Part shown: positions 50,701 through 60,500 of the stretch, piece after piece
How positions within the stretch are numbered: position 1 is the first letter of the stretch
How the letters are laid out: each line of letters begins with the position of its first letter
Origin: Cyclobacteriaceae bacterium
GTDB taxonomy: Bacteria; Bacteroidota; Bacteroidia; Cytophagales; Cyclobacteriaceae
Direction: 5' to 3'
Assembly (NCBI GenBank): GCA_016787755.1
Contig: JAEUUA010000013.1
Location: 310,001-374,000, forward strand
DNA: 64,000 bases
The notes under the pieces: generated by a model
What the model saw: the letters and a program-made list of their open reading frames with translations, nothing else
What the model was told of the DNA's origin: nothing
Database searches by the model: none
Program-made: the position numbers and the translations under genes

Positions 50701-51600
50701 TTACTCTAGTTTTGGCCGGGTTTTAATTCCGTCACGGATAAGTTTTAACACCCGGTCACGTTCCTCACCAATAAGAGTTAGTCGTGGAGCACGAACAATC
50801 TCTGAACCAATGCCTGTTTCTTGTTCCGCCAACTTAATATATTGAACAAGCTTCGGATGCAGGTCTAATTCCAACAGTGGAAGAAACCACCTGTTAATCT
50901 TCAAAGCATCTTCCATCTTACCTGCTTTTGTTAATTTATAAACCGCTACGGTTTCTTTTGGGAAAGCACACACCAAACCAGCCACCCAACCCGCAGCGCC
51001 TAACATTAATTCTTCCATGGCAATGGTATCCACTCCACAAAGAATTTTATATCGATCTCCAAAGCGATTAATCATGCGTGTTACATTCGATACATCGCGT
51101 GTTGATTCTTTTACAGCCTGAATGTTTTTGTTTTCGGCAAGTTCAGAAAACATCTCCAACGTAACTTCTATTTTATAATCTATTGGGTTATTATAAATCA
51201 TAATCGGTAAACTGCTTGACTCCGCAACGGCTTTAAAATAAGCAACCGTTTCCCGATGGTCTGACTTATACCGCATCGGAGGTAACATCATCAAACCCGT
51301 TGCGCCACACTTCTCGGCTTCAGCAGCAAGTTTAACTGCTTCACGGGTACTTCCTTCAGCAATGTTCATGATCACAGGAACCTTGCCTGCAATTTTATTA
51401 ACAGCGAATTTTACCAGGTCGAATTTTTCTTCCCTGCTCAGTACACTCGCTTCACCTAATGTGCCCCCTAAAATCACTCCTTCTACACCGGCATCAAGTT
51501 GAGCGTTCAGATTTTTTTCGAAGAGCGGGAAATCAAGTTTATCATCCGCTGTAAACTTTGTTGTAAGTGCGGGAATTACCCCTTTCCATTGAAGTGCCAT
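50701..51600 (-). CDS. DapA-family lyase, probable 1-pyrroline-4-hydroxy-2-carboxylate deaminase
   Basis: A class I aldolase-fold enzyme of 299 residues. Schiff-base Lys164 lies in QAVKESTRD, the conserved Tyr136 in IMIYNNPID, and the phosphate-loop-like GGTLGEAS near 45-52. Its neighbours (hydroxyproline epimerase, D-amino acid dehydrogenase, semialdehyde dehydrogenase) indicate that it removes ammonia and water from 1-pyrroline-4-hydroxy-2-carboxylate to give 2-oxoglutarate semialdehyde. DapA itself would be expected near lysine genes. First gene of the operon, divergent from the AraC regulator. Confidence 0.88.
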   Translation of the reverse strand: MALQWKGVIPALTTKFTADDKLDFPLFEKNLNAQLDAGVEGVILGGTLGEASVLSREEKFDLVKFAVNKIAGKVPVIMNIAEGSTREAVKLAAEAEKCGATGLMMLPPMRYKSDHRETVAYFKAVAESSSLPIMIYNNPIDYKIEVTLEMFSELAENKNIQAVKESTRDVSNVTRMINRFGDRYKILCGVDTIAMEELMLGAAGWVAGLVCAFPKETVAVYKLTKAGKMEDALKINRWFLPLLELDLHPKLVQYIKLAEQETGIGSEIVRAPRLTLIGEERDRVLKLIRDGIKTRPKLE

Positions 51601-51670
51601 AACGATACTTTTTTAAAATTTTATGGAATCAAAGTTACAATCAATTACCGAGGGAGTATTGCACGGAAAT

Positions 51671-51734
51671 AGTCAACAATGGTACTATTTTGACTATTTT
51701 TAACTAATTATAGACTCTAAAAAAGTCAAAATAG
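51671..51734. promoter_or_regulatory. Operator candidates: three AGTCAA elements
   Basis: AGTCAA at 51671-51676 (plus), CTATTTTGACT at 51685-51695 and AGTCAAAATAG at 51724-51734. The last two are exact 11-base inverted repeats, centres 39 bases apart. All lie in the 140-base gap between the divergent hydroxyproline operon and the AraC-type gene, so they are likely binding sites of that regulator. Confidence 0.55.
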
Positions 51735-51740
51735 GTAAAT

Positions 51741-52604
51741 ATGAAGGTAATCCCGTTTCAGGTTCCTAAAATATCAAAAGAAGCGTTTCGAATTCAGGTA
51801 GATAGTGCTCTTGTATTTTATGATAAACTTCATCATCACCCAGAAACTCAAATTATGTATATAAAAAGTGGCGCAGGTACGTTAATAGCTGGCGATTATG
51901 TTGGGCGCTTTACCTCAGGAAATCTCTTTTTAATCGGAAGTAATCAACCCCATGTATTTAAGAGTGATGAAATTTATTACGAACCAAAAAGCAAACTTAG
52001 ATCAAATTCAATTTCACTTTATTTTGAAGAAAAGTATGCGGGTGAAAACTTCTGGCAGATGAATGAACTCGCAGATATCCGGCAATTTATTTTGAATGCA
52101 GGAGTGGGTTACCGCATTGAAGGCGAAACCAAGGTACAACTCATTGGTCTTATTGAAGAGGTTTCAAACGCTAAAAGTATTGAGCGGCTCATAGTATTTA
52201 TGCAACTCTTAAAAACATTAAGCGAGTCCCACGAATTAAAACCTTTATCAGCAACCAATTCACAAACCCTGTTTACTGCAAATGAAGGAAAGCGAATGAA
52301 TGACATCTTGCAGTTTACGTTCAGAGAAAGTCATCGCAAAATAAAAACCCTGGAAGTGGCTGAAGTAGCCAATCTTTCACCGGCAGCTTTCTGCCGATAT
52401 TTTAAAGTACGCACAAGAAAAACCTATACTAACTTTTTAAACGAAGTAAGGATAAGTCACGCATGCAAGTTGTTGATTGAAGGTGACCCTAACATTCAAT
52501 CAGTATGCTATAAGGTTGGTTTTCATAATTTATCTCACTTCAATCGCCAATTTAAAAAGGTTACTGGTAAGACCCCTTCGCGGTATATACGCCCAGGCAT
52601 ATAG
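51741..52604 (+). CDS. AraC-family transcriptional regulator
   Basis: A 287-residue regulator with an N-terminal cupin-like sensing domain (about 20-110: HHHPETQIMYIKSGAGTLIAG, LFLIGSNQPHVFKSDEIYY) and two C-terminal helix-turn-helix units (about 185-285: IKTLEVAEVANLSPAAFCRYFKV and SVCYKVGFHNLSHFNRQFKKVTGKTPSRY). It is divergent from the hydroxyproline catabolic operon and probably turns it on when hydroxyproline or a pathway intermediate is present. Effector and mode are inferred. Confidence 0.92.
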   Translation: MKVIPFQVPKISKEAFRIQVDSALVFYDKLHHHPETQIMYIKSGAGTLIAGDYVGRFTSGNLFLIGSNQPHVFKSDEIYYEPKSKLRSNSISLYFEEKYAGENFWQMNELADIRQFILNAGVGYRIEGETKVQLIGLIEEVSNAKSIERLIVFMQLLKTLSESHELKPLSATNSQTLFTANEGKRMNDILQFTFRESHRKIKTLEVAEVANLSPAAFCRYFKVRTRKTYTNFLNEVRISHACKLLIEGDPNIQSVCYKVGFHNLSHFNRQFKKVTGKTPSRYIRPGI

Positions 52605-52683
52605 AAAAATGAAGTGGCATAGCCTGTTACTATAACTATAAGGGGAGTAAATGCCGACAGAAATCAGAAAATTGATCGCCTTA

Positions 52684-52699
52684 TTTGACATTTGTCAAA
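52684..52699. promoter_or_regulatory. Palindrome before the DUF2339 gene
   Basis: TTTGACA and TGTCAAA flank a TT centre, a seven-base perfect inverted repeat 47 bases before the ATG at 52746. It may be an operator or part of the promoter; the regulator is unknown. Confidence 0.4.
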
Positions 52700-52745
52700 C
52701 TGCATATTACTTTATTTGAATAATTTGGCATTATTATTTCCCCCC

Positions 52746-55040
52746 ATGTCACAACAAACTAAAATTGACGAACTCCTCCAGAAACTTCAGGCTGCTGAAA
52801 TGAGGCAACAGCAACTGGCATTCGATATTAAGGAGCTTAGAAAACAAGTACTGACAATTCAATTAAAGGAACAACCAGAAGTAAATCCAATTGAAACCGC
52901 GAAACCTCCAATTCTCATTCAAGAACCGATTGTTTCTCCCGCTGTTACCCACGTCCCCAAACCCGTTAAGTCGAAAGAAAAAACTGCGGTAGAAGATTTT
53001 ATCGGCACCAATCTGTTGAACAAAATCGGTATTGCTATATTGGTAATCGGCATCAGCTTTGGTGTTAAGTATGCCATCGATCATCAAATGCTAGATCCGC
53101 TTACACGGATTATTCTAGGTTATCTGGCAGGTACTGCGTTAATAGGTATCGCACTCAAGCTTAAAAAAAATTATTCAGCCTTCAGCGCAGTTTTACTAAG
53201 CGGTGGCATGGCCAGTTTATATTTCATTACCTATGCCGCCTACGATTTTTATCAATTCATTCCACAATTGATGGCATTTGCGTTAATGGTATTGTTTACT
53301 GCGTTTACCGTGTTTGCTGCACTGCATTATAAACAACAAGCCATAGCCGTAATTGGATTAGTGGGTGCCTACGCGGTTCCATTCCTGCTGAGCGATGGCT
53401 CTGGTCGCGTACTGGTTTTACTTACCTATGTAGCCATCATCAATACTGGCATTCTGTTTATTTCTTTCAAGCAAGACTGGCGCGGTTTATTCCGGTTTGC
53501 CTTCGTGCTTACGTGGTTGATCTTGTTCTCTTGGTTGGTGACCGATTATGATTACAGTAAGCATGTTTGGATTTGTCTGGTATTTTCACTCCTCTATTTC
53601 ATCCAGTTTTACCTTGCTTTCATCATTTCCAAATTCACTAGCAATCAGCCACTGGGTATGGGAGATATTGCCATGATTTTAAGTAACAGTTTTATGTACT
53701 ACGGGTTAAATTATAGAGCTATAAGCGCTCATCCGGATGGTGAGTTTTTTCTGGGCTTGTTCACCGCGTTTAATGCCGTAACTCATTTTGTTGTTTGTCT
53801 TGTTCTATATTACAAACTTCCCCTTGTACGCGATGTATTTTACTTTGTAGCCGGCATGGTGCTTACCTTTCTTACACTGGCTGTTCCGGTTCAACTTAAC
53901 GGCAACTGGGTTACTTTACTCTGGGCATTGGAGGCCGTGTTGTTGCACTGGATTGGCCGAAATAAAAAGTTTCCGGTTTACGAAATTCTCTCCTACCCAT
54001 TAATTGGTCTTGCGTTGCTCAGCTTGTTGCACGACTGGAGTGAGCTGAGGTTTATCTACAACGATTACAACTATTCTGAGACCGACATGGTATTCACCCC
54101 CTTCGTCAATATTTTATTCCTAACCGGGATACTGGTTGCGCTAACCTTTGGTACTACTAGTTGGTTTTCCTTCAAAACAGAATATGAAAAACCGAATGCC
54201 TGGCTTGATAAAATTACACCCCTGATGAAATATGCTTTGCCAGCGGGGTTTCTACTCATCCTGTTTACATCCATCATGAAGGAGATAAGTCTTTACTTCA
54301 ATCAGCAGTTTTATCAGACAGCCATCAAACAAGATGTTAACCAATACAATTACGACTGGCTCTCGTTCAAATCAGTCTGGATAATTAATTACAGCAGTCT
54401 TTTTATTGGAGTAACGTGGATTATTAACCAAAAGATTATCCGAAATGAACTGCTAAATAAGGTGGCAGCCGGAATTAGCGCATTGACTGTACTTATCTAC
54501 TTGAATGGCGGCCTTACCGCCTTGAAAGAACTTAATGATACTTACCTGGTTGAAGACCCCTACTTTACGCATGGATTCTGGAATATTGCGGTGCGGTATG
54601 TAAGTTACCTTTTTATAAGTGCATTGCTCTACCTGATTTACTTCGTAGTAAAAGCGGAAAACAAAGCGGGACTCTCCAAACTGGAGAGGCTCTTCTTTCA
54701 CTTTACCCTATTAACTATTCTTAGTTCAGAATTACTCTCATGGCTGGCATTAACTGATGTACAGGATGGATCGCGACTTGCACTAAGTATTTTATGGGGT
54801 GCCTATGCACTCTATCTGATTGTTTGGGGTCTTGCCAAAGACTTTGCCTTCTTGCGCATCATTGGCATTGTGCTTTTTGGAATTACACTCGCCAAATTAT
54901 TCCTGTATGATCTTACGGGAATGAGCACCATCGCCAAAACTATTGTACTGATGATTTTGGGTGTGATGTTACTCATAGCCTCCTTTATCTATAATAAAAG
55001 AAAGAAAGTCCAGACGAATTCTGATGAGACAAACGATTAA
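52746..55040 (+). CDS. DUF2339 polytopic membrane protein
   Basis: A 764-residue inner membrane protein with roughly 20 hydrophobic segments. ATG 52746 starts a coiled-coil N-terminus (QQTKIDELLQKLQAAEMRQQ) as usual in the family; the frame is open 18 codons further upstream but with no family likeness. The first helices follow a conserved EDFIGTNLLNKIGIAILVIG motif. Together with DUF3999, whose gene overlaps by 17 bases, it forms a widespread pair of unknown function. Confidence 0.88.
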   Translation: MSQQTKIDELLQKLQAAEMRQQQLAFDIKELRKQVLTIQLKEQPEVNPIETAKPPILIQEPIVSPAVTHVPKPVKSKEKTAVEDFIGTNLLNKIGIAILVIGISFGVKYAIDHQMLDPLTRIILGYLAGTALIGIALKLKKNYSAFSAVLLSGGMASLYFITYAAYDFYQFIPQLMAFALMVLFTAFTVFAALHYKQQAIAVIGLVGAYAVPFLLSDGSGRVLVLLTYVAIINTGILFISFKQDWRGLFRFAFVLTWLILFSWLVTDYDYSKHVWICLVFSLLYFIQFYLAFIISKFTSNQPLGMGDIAMILSNSFMYYGLNYRAISAHPDGEFFLGLFTAFNAVTHFVVCLVLYYKLPLVRDVFYFVAGMVLTFLTLAVPVQLNGNWVTLLWALEAVLLHWIGRNKKFPVYEILSYPLIGLALLSLLHDWSELRFIYNDYNYSETDMVFTPFVNILFLTGILVALTFGTTSWFSFKTEYEKPNAWLDKITPLMKYALPAGFLLILFTSIMKEISLYFNQQFYQTAIKQDVNQYNYDWLSFKSVWIINYSSLFIGVTWIINQKIIRNELLNKVAAGISALTVLIYLNGGLTALKELNDTYLVEDPYFTHGFWNIAVRYVSYLFISALLYLIYFVVKAENKAGLSKLERLFFHFTLLTILSSELLSWLALTDVQDGSRLALSILWGAYALYLIVWGLAKDFAFLRIIGIVLFGITLAKLFLYDLTGMSTIAKTIVLMILGVMLLIASFIYNKRKKVQTNSDETND

Positions 55041-56226
55041 TTTCCTAGCACTGCTTCTTCTGGCAAACCTGAGTTGCTTTGCCCAATATACATACGAACG
55101 AAAAATTTCTGATGTTACCCAACCTAGTTGGTATCGTATCACATTACCGGATGACGTATTCCCAAAAGTAAAAAATGATTTCGCTGACCTTCGGATCTAC
55201 GCTTCTCGCAACGATACGACTGAAATTCCCTACCTACTGAAAATATCCGAAGATCAAGTTTCACGAGCTTCGATAGCCATTGAACCATTCAACATCTCGC
55301 GAAATGGCAATGCCCTTTATTTTACTGTAAAGGTAAACCATGCCGAGCCCGTTAATCAAACTACCTTGGAATTTACACAACAAAACTACGACTCCGATGT
55401 ACTTATTGAAGGTAGCAATAATCAACAAGATTGGTTTATTATTCATACCGGACGGATTGTCTCCATTGTTAACTCATCTGTAAACTATACTTACAATCAT
55501 GTTAACTTTCCAACTTCGGATTATATATTCCTGAGGTTCACCTTAAAAAATGGTGCCCAACTGACCCTTACTAAGGTGAACTTCTATCAGTCGGCAACTA
55601 GAAAAGGAGTATTTACGGAAGTCCCTGCAACCCTTTCCTCCAAAACCCTTGCGAAACAAAATGAATTCTACCTCACGTTTAATCAACCCGTGCTGCTTTC
55701 GAAATTAACTATTGAGCCAAATGCCGGTCAACTCTTTTATAGGAATGTTTCCGTTGAGTGGCTGTATGATAGCATTCCATCTGAAAAAGGAATACACTAC
55801 CAATATCAATCACTTTACGTGGGAGTAATAAGTTCCTTTCAACAAGACACGCTACAGTTTACACCACGGCTGGTAGGTAAAATCAGAGTAACAATTTATA
55901 ATCAGGATAACCCACCTATTCATGTAAACAAAATAGTTGGATGGGCACCTCAGGTAGATTTAATTGCAAATCTTCAACCTGGCGGGTATTCGCTCAAGTA
56001 TGGTAATCCAAACTCATTTCATCCAAGGTATGACATTAAGCATTTCATAAAAGATATTCCCGACTCATTGCCGCAATTGCAGGTTAGCACCGAATTAAAG
56101 CCACAGCACGCCCAGGCAACTGAATCTACAGCCTGGTTTAAGAACAAGGTTTGGATGTGGGTTGCATTGGCCGCAATCGTAGCCATACTTGGCTTTTTTA
56201 CTATGCGGATGCTGCGCGAGAAGTGA
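55024..56226 (+). CDS. DUF3999 membrane-anchored protein
   Basis: A 400-residue exported protein with a signal peptide at 1-20 (FLALLLLANLSCFAQ), a beta-rich periplasmic part (YERKISDVTQPSWYRITLPD, FADLRIYASRNDTTEIPYLL, VEWLYDSIPSEKGIHYQYQS) and one C-terminal transmembrane helix near 375-394 followed by a short basic tail. DUF3999 proteins are nearly always encoded beside DUF2339, as here with a 17-base overlap, so they presumably form a complex. Activity is not known. Confidence 0.85.
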   Translation: MRQTINFLALLLLANLSCFAQYTYERKISDVTQPSWYRITLPDDVFPKVKNDFADLRIYASRNDTTEIPYLLKISEDQVSRASIAIEPFNISRNGNALYFTVKVNHAEPVNQTTLEFTQQNYDSDVLIEGSNNQQDWFIIHTGRIVSIVNSSVNYTYNHVNFPTSDYIFLRFTLKNGAQLTLTKVNFYQSATRKGVFTEVPATLSSKTLAKQNEFYLTFNQPVLLSKLTIEPNAGQLFYRNVSVEWLYDSIPSEKGIHYQYQSLYVGVISSFQQDTLQFTPRLVGKIRVTIYNQDNPPIHVNKIVGWAPQVDLIANLQPGGYSLKYGNPNSFHPRYDIKHFIKDIPDSLPQLQVSTELKPQHAQATESTAWFKNKVWMWVALAAIVAILGFFTMRMLREK

Positions 56227-56258
56227 TCTGGCTTTAGGCGAGATAGCTTTTGGTAAAT

Positions 56259-57539
56259 TTAAGCTCGCTTTAATTCGATAATTGTTAATTCCGGTGGCAT
56301 CCCAATCCGTCCGGGATACCCGAGATACCCAAAACCACGATTAACATACAAGTGTTGATTGCCCTCCGAATACAAACCTGCCCATTGTTTATAAGCATAC
56401 TGCGAAGGACTCCATTTAAAACCAGCAAACTCAACGCCAAATTGAAAGCCATGTGTGTGACCCGCAAAAGCGATGTCAATATCCTTATAATCTTTACGGA
56501 CTTGCGCATCCCATTGACTTGGATCGTGAGACAAAAGAAGTTTTACGGCTGCCTCATCGGTTCCTGCATGCGCCTGATCAATTTTACCATACTTGGCAAA
56601 TCCTCTACCACCCCAATTTTCTATTCCAAGAATCGCCAGTTTATCTCCACCTTGCTCAATCATATGATGATCATTCATCAAGAGATTAAATCCTAACAGT
56701 CTGTGCGCTTCTATTAAGTCTTTAAAGTTTTGTTGCTTGGCCTCCTGGGTTAACCAGTTTTTATAATCGCCATAGTCATGATTACCAGTAACGGAATAAA
56801 CCCCCAGGGGAGCTTTCAGTTTATTAAACACATCAATGTATTCTTTTACTTCGGATGCCTCATTGTTTACCAAATCGCCTGTGAAGAAAATAAGATCCGG
56901 TTTTTCCTTTAACATCATCTCCACCCCACCCTTCACTGCCGTTTTATTAAAGAAGCTACCGGAATGGATATCCGATACTTGTCCGATTTTTATTCCGTGA
57001 AATGACTTGGGAAGATTAGGTAGCGTTACCGTTAATTTTCTTACGCGATAATCATGAGCGCCCGAAATAATTCCATAGGCCATCGCTCCAAAAGGAATAG
57101 CGCTTGCAACAAGTGCTGTCTTCGACAAAAATTCTGATCTACTAATTGCTTCGCCAGGTAATGCATTCGCTGGCCCTTTATAAAATGCTTTCGCCATCCA
57201 ACGCACCAGTCGCTGCACGTCATCAATAAACAAAAAGAAAACAGCAAACAGTTTTGAAAAATAGGTTGCAAACAATCCGGTAATGATCCAATTGCGCATG
57301 GCAGCACTTATTTTATAAGGATCGGCAAACGCCCACCAAAAAAGAGCGGTTACACAAAGAATAGTGGGAAGCCAAAATCCATAGCGTACTAATGACTTCC
57401 AAACGGGAGTGAGTCCCTTTGTTACATTTAACACCGCTTGAAAGACATAGATGTCAATCAGCAAAAAAGCGATAACGAAGAAAAATAGAGTCATAAGTCT
57501 GTTATGTATCATAAAAAAAGAATCATCCTGCTTACTCAT
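56259..57539 (-). CDS. Membrane-bound metallophosphoesterase
   Basis: The protein has up to 426 residues. Four N-terminal helices (about 12-30, 45-68, 82-110, 145-165) are followed by a calcineurin-like catalytic domain with all metal motifs: GQVSDIHSG, FTGDLVNNEA, VTGNHDYGD, LLLSHDPSQW and AFAGHTHGFQFG. It resembles YkuE/YaeI-type enzymes acting on membrane phospholipids such as UDP-diacylglucosamine or similar. The start is doubtful: ATG 57539 lies in the loop of a perfect terminator hairpin, and ATG 57512 or 57494 are possible alternatives. Confidence 0.88.
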   Translation of the reverse strand: MSKQDDSFFMIHNRLMTLFFFVIAFLLIDIYVFQAVLNVTKGLTPVWKSLVRYGFWLPTILCVTALFWWAFADPYKISAAMRNWIITGLFATYFSKLFAVFFLFIDDVQRLVRWMAKAFYKGPANALPGEAISRSEFLSKTALVASAIPFGAMAYGIISGAHDYRVRKLTVTLPNLPKSFHGIKIGQVSDIHSGSFFNKTAVKGGVEMMLKEKPDLIFFTGDLVNNEASEVKEYIDVFNKLKAPLGVYSVTGNHDYGDYKNWLTQEAKQQNFKDLIEAHRLLGFNLLMNDHHMIEQGGDKLAILGIENWGGRGFAKYGKIDQAHAGTDEAAVKLLLSHDPSQWDAQVRKDYKDIDIAFAGHTHGFQFGVEFAGFKWSPSQYAYKQWAGLYSEGNQHLYVNRGFGYLGYPGRIGMPPELTIIELKRA

Positions 57540-57559
57540 TTAAAGACGCAGGATGATTC
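57513..57559 (-). terminator. Perfect terminator hairpin over the metallophosphoesterase start
   Basis: Read on the minus strand, GAATCATCCTGC (57559-57548) and GCAGGATGATTC (57531-57520) form a perfect 12-base stem with a 16-base loop, followed by seven T residues (57519-57513). It is placed to end the RND operon, 20 bases after the permease stop. Its loop contains the first ATG of the next gene. Confidence 0.85.
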
Positions 57560-57578
57560 CGATTATTGTGGTTCGCTG

Positions 57579-60500
57579 TTAGCGTGATGAAATAGGATTC
57601 GCAGCAACAATTTCCGCAGTTTTCCTTTTAAAAAGTCTGGCCTTTGTACGAGCCAACATCAGGTACATAACCGGCACGAGGAACAAGGTAAGAAACGTTC
57701 CAAAGATTAATCCAAAAATCATTGTCCAAGACAGAGGTCCCCAGAAGGCTACGTTATCTCCACCAAAGAAAATATGTGGATTAAATTCTGTGAACAAGGC
57801 GACAAAGTCAATATTAAAACCGATTGCCAATGGAATAAGTCCTAAGGTTGCCGCCATGGCCGTTAACAAAACCGGAGTCATACGGGTTTTTGCGGCTTCG
57901 ATTATTGCTTCTTTCAATTCAACACCTTGACTAATCAATAGATCGGTGAACTCCACCAACAAAATACCATTTCGCACTACAATACCCGCTAATGCCATGA
58001 TACCCACACCCGACATTACAATCGAAATTTCCATTCGGGTAATTGAAAAACCTAGTAACACACCAATCACACTAAATATAATTTCGGCTAAGATGATCAA
58101 TGGCTTACCGGTTGAATTAAACTGAATTACCAGAATCATAAATATTAACCCTAAAGCCACCATGCCTGCAATTCCCAGGAAGGAGGAAGTCTCTGCCTGA
58201 TCTTCCTGCTCGCCCGTCATCTTAATAGTAACACCATCTGGGGCCGAGAAAGATTTTAGTTTTTCTTGAATTGCTAAAACTACTTCATTTGGATTGGCAT
58301 CGCCCAACACATTAGATGAAATCGTAATCACCCGTTTTTGATCAATACGATTAATCCCTGCAAAACTATTTGAGTATTCAGTCTTTGCAATGGCCGATAA
58401 AGGAACCTGCCTTACCATACCGCCACTCGCCATATCGCGGTAAGTAAGGGGCAAATTCATCAATGTATTAATATCATTTCTTACATCCTCGCGAATGCGT
58501 AGTACAATATCGTAATCATCATTGGCGTCTCTGAATTTAGAAATACCGCGACCATTAATGGCGGTATTCAATGCCATTCCTATCTGAGCGGTAGAAATGC
58601 CCTCGCGATTCGCCTTTTCACGATCAATGGTAACTACAATCTCAGGCTTATCATTTTGAAAATCTGATTTCAATTCCTCAACACCGGGAATCTGCAATGA
58701 ATCCAAATATCTTTTTACGCGGTCAGCAGTGGCTACAAGGTCATCAAACTTTTCAGAGCTTACTTCAATATTTACAGGCTTACCGGTCGGTGGTCCTCCT
58801 TGTTCCTGATTAACGGAAACTTCCGCACCTTTTAATCCTTTTACGGCTTCTCTAATTTTACCAAGATATTCTTTGGTCGATTGACCATCGCGTTCAGCAA
58901 ATGTTACAAACGCAACGCTCACTTTGCCTAAATGCGGCTGGGCATTTGTTCCGGCAAACTGATCTTCCGAGGCGCCTACTGCCACGTTGGCAATAATTGA
59001 TTTTACAATTTTATTATCTGTTCCCACAACATCCGTAACGCGCTTCTCCACGATGCGTGTAACCGAATCCGTCACCCGTTGATCTGTACCTATTGGCATT
59101 CGGATATAGGCAAAAATAAAATTCGGATCGCCTTGCGGGAAAAATACCACGGGAGGCTTACGAACCCCGGTAAACCAAATGGAGAAAAAGAAAAGGAGAA
59201 TCACACTTCCAAAAACCATCAAGGGGCGCGAACCTTCCAAGCACCAGCTTACCATTTTCTTATAACGCTCTTGCACTTTTGGCCATCCATTCGTTTGAAA
59301 CTTGGATATCACTTTGGAAATAAAAAAATGATGCAAGGCATAAAGTCCGAAAAGGAATAAGGCAAGATTGCCTAGGCCGGCAACTCCGGTTACATAAGAC
59401 ATTAATGCTAACGAACCAAATATGACAGCAGTAATTTTAAATCCTCTTGAAAACTTAGATTCTTTATGTTCATGATCGTGCGCATGCATGAAATCAGCTG
59501 CAAACACCGGATTCATAATATAAGCTACCAACAAAGATGCTAAAAGGGTAACGATCAGTGTAACCGGTAAAAAGAACATAAACTTTCCGATTACGCCCGG
59601 CCAAAATGCAAGCGGAACAAAGGGAGCCAATACTACTAATGTACCTGAAAGTACAGGAAGGAATACTTCACCGGCAGCAATCTTGGCAGCCTTACGGATT
59701 GGCACTTTTCCGTTGTCGAATACTCGATGTGTATTTTCGATAACCACAATCGCATCATCTACCACTATACCCAGAGCGAGTAAAAATGAGAAAAGTGTCA
59801 TTAAATTCAAGGTAAATCCAATGGTTGGGAAGAGCAGAAATGCTATAAAACTTGAAATGGGCACCGACAATCCCACAAAGATGGCATTGGTTGCACCCAT
59901 GAAGAACATCAGGATAAGTGTTACTAATGTAAATCCGATGATGATAGTATTAATCAGATCATGCAATGTGATTCTTGTGTTATCGGATTGATCTGCCGTA
60001 ATCGTTATGTCTACACCCGGAGGTAAGATGTCCTTTTGATAGTGCGCAACAATGGCATTGATCTCATCTGATGCGATGATCAAATTTTCTCCACTTCGCT
60101 TAATTACGTTTAGCGTAATAACGTTTTTTCCGTTTAACCTGGCAAAACTTTCCTGTTCAGCATGCGAGTCAATTACCTGGGCAATGTCCTTTAGGTAAAT
60201 TTTACCGCCCATGGTAGATCCAATTACAATATTTGCAATCTGCTCGGCCGAAGTAAACTCACCATTAATGGTGAGCGAACGCTTCATACCATCTACTGAA
60301 ATTTGTCCTCCCGGTATAATTACATTTTCACCTGAAACTGCCATTGAAATATCATCCAGGCTCACACCGGCTGCAGCCAGCTTAAACATATCGATGTTGA
60401 TCTGAATTTCTCGTGTGAGCGCACCCACCATATCCACCCTCCTGATTTCCCGAATGCCCTCAATGGCATCTTGCATTTGCTCTGCATACTTTTTAAGCGT

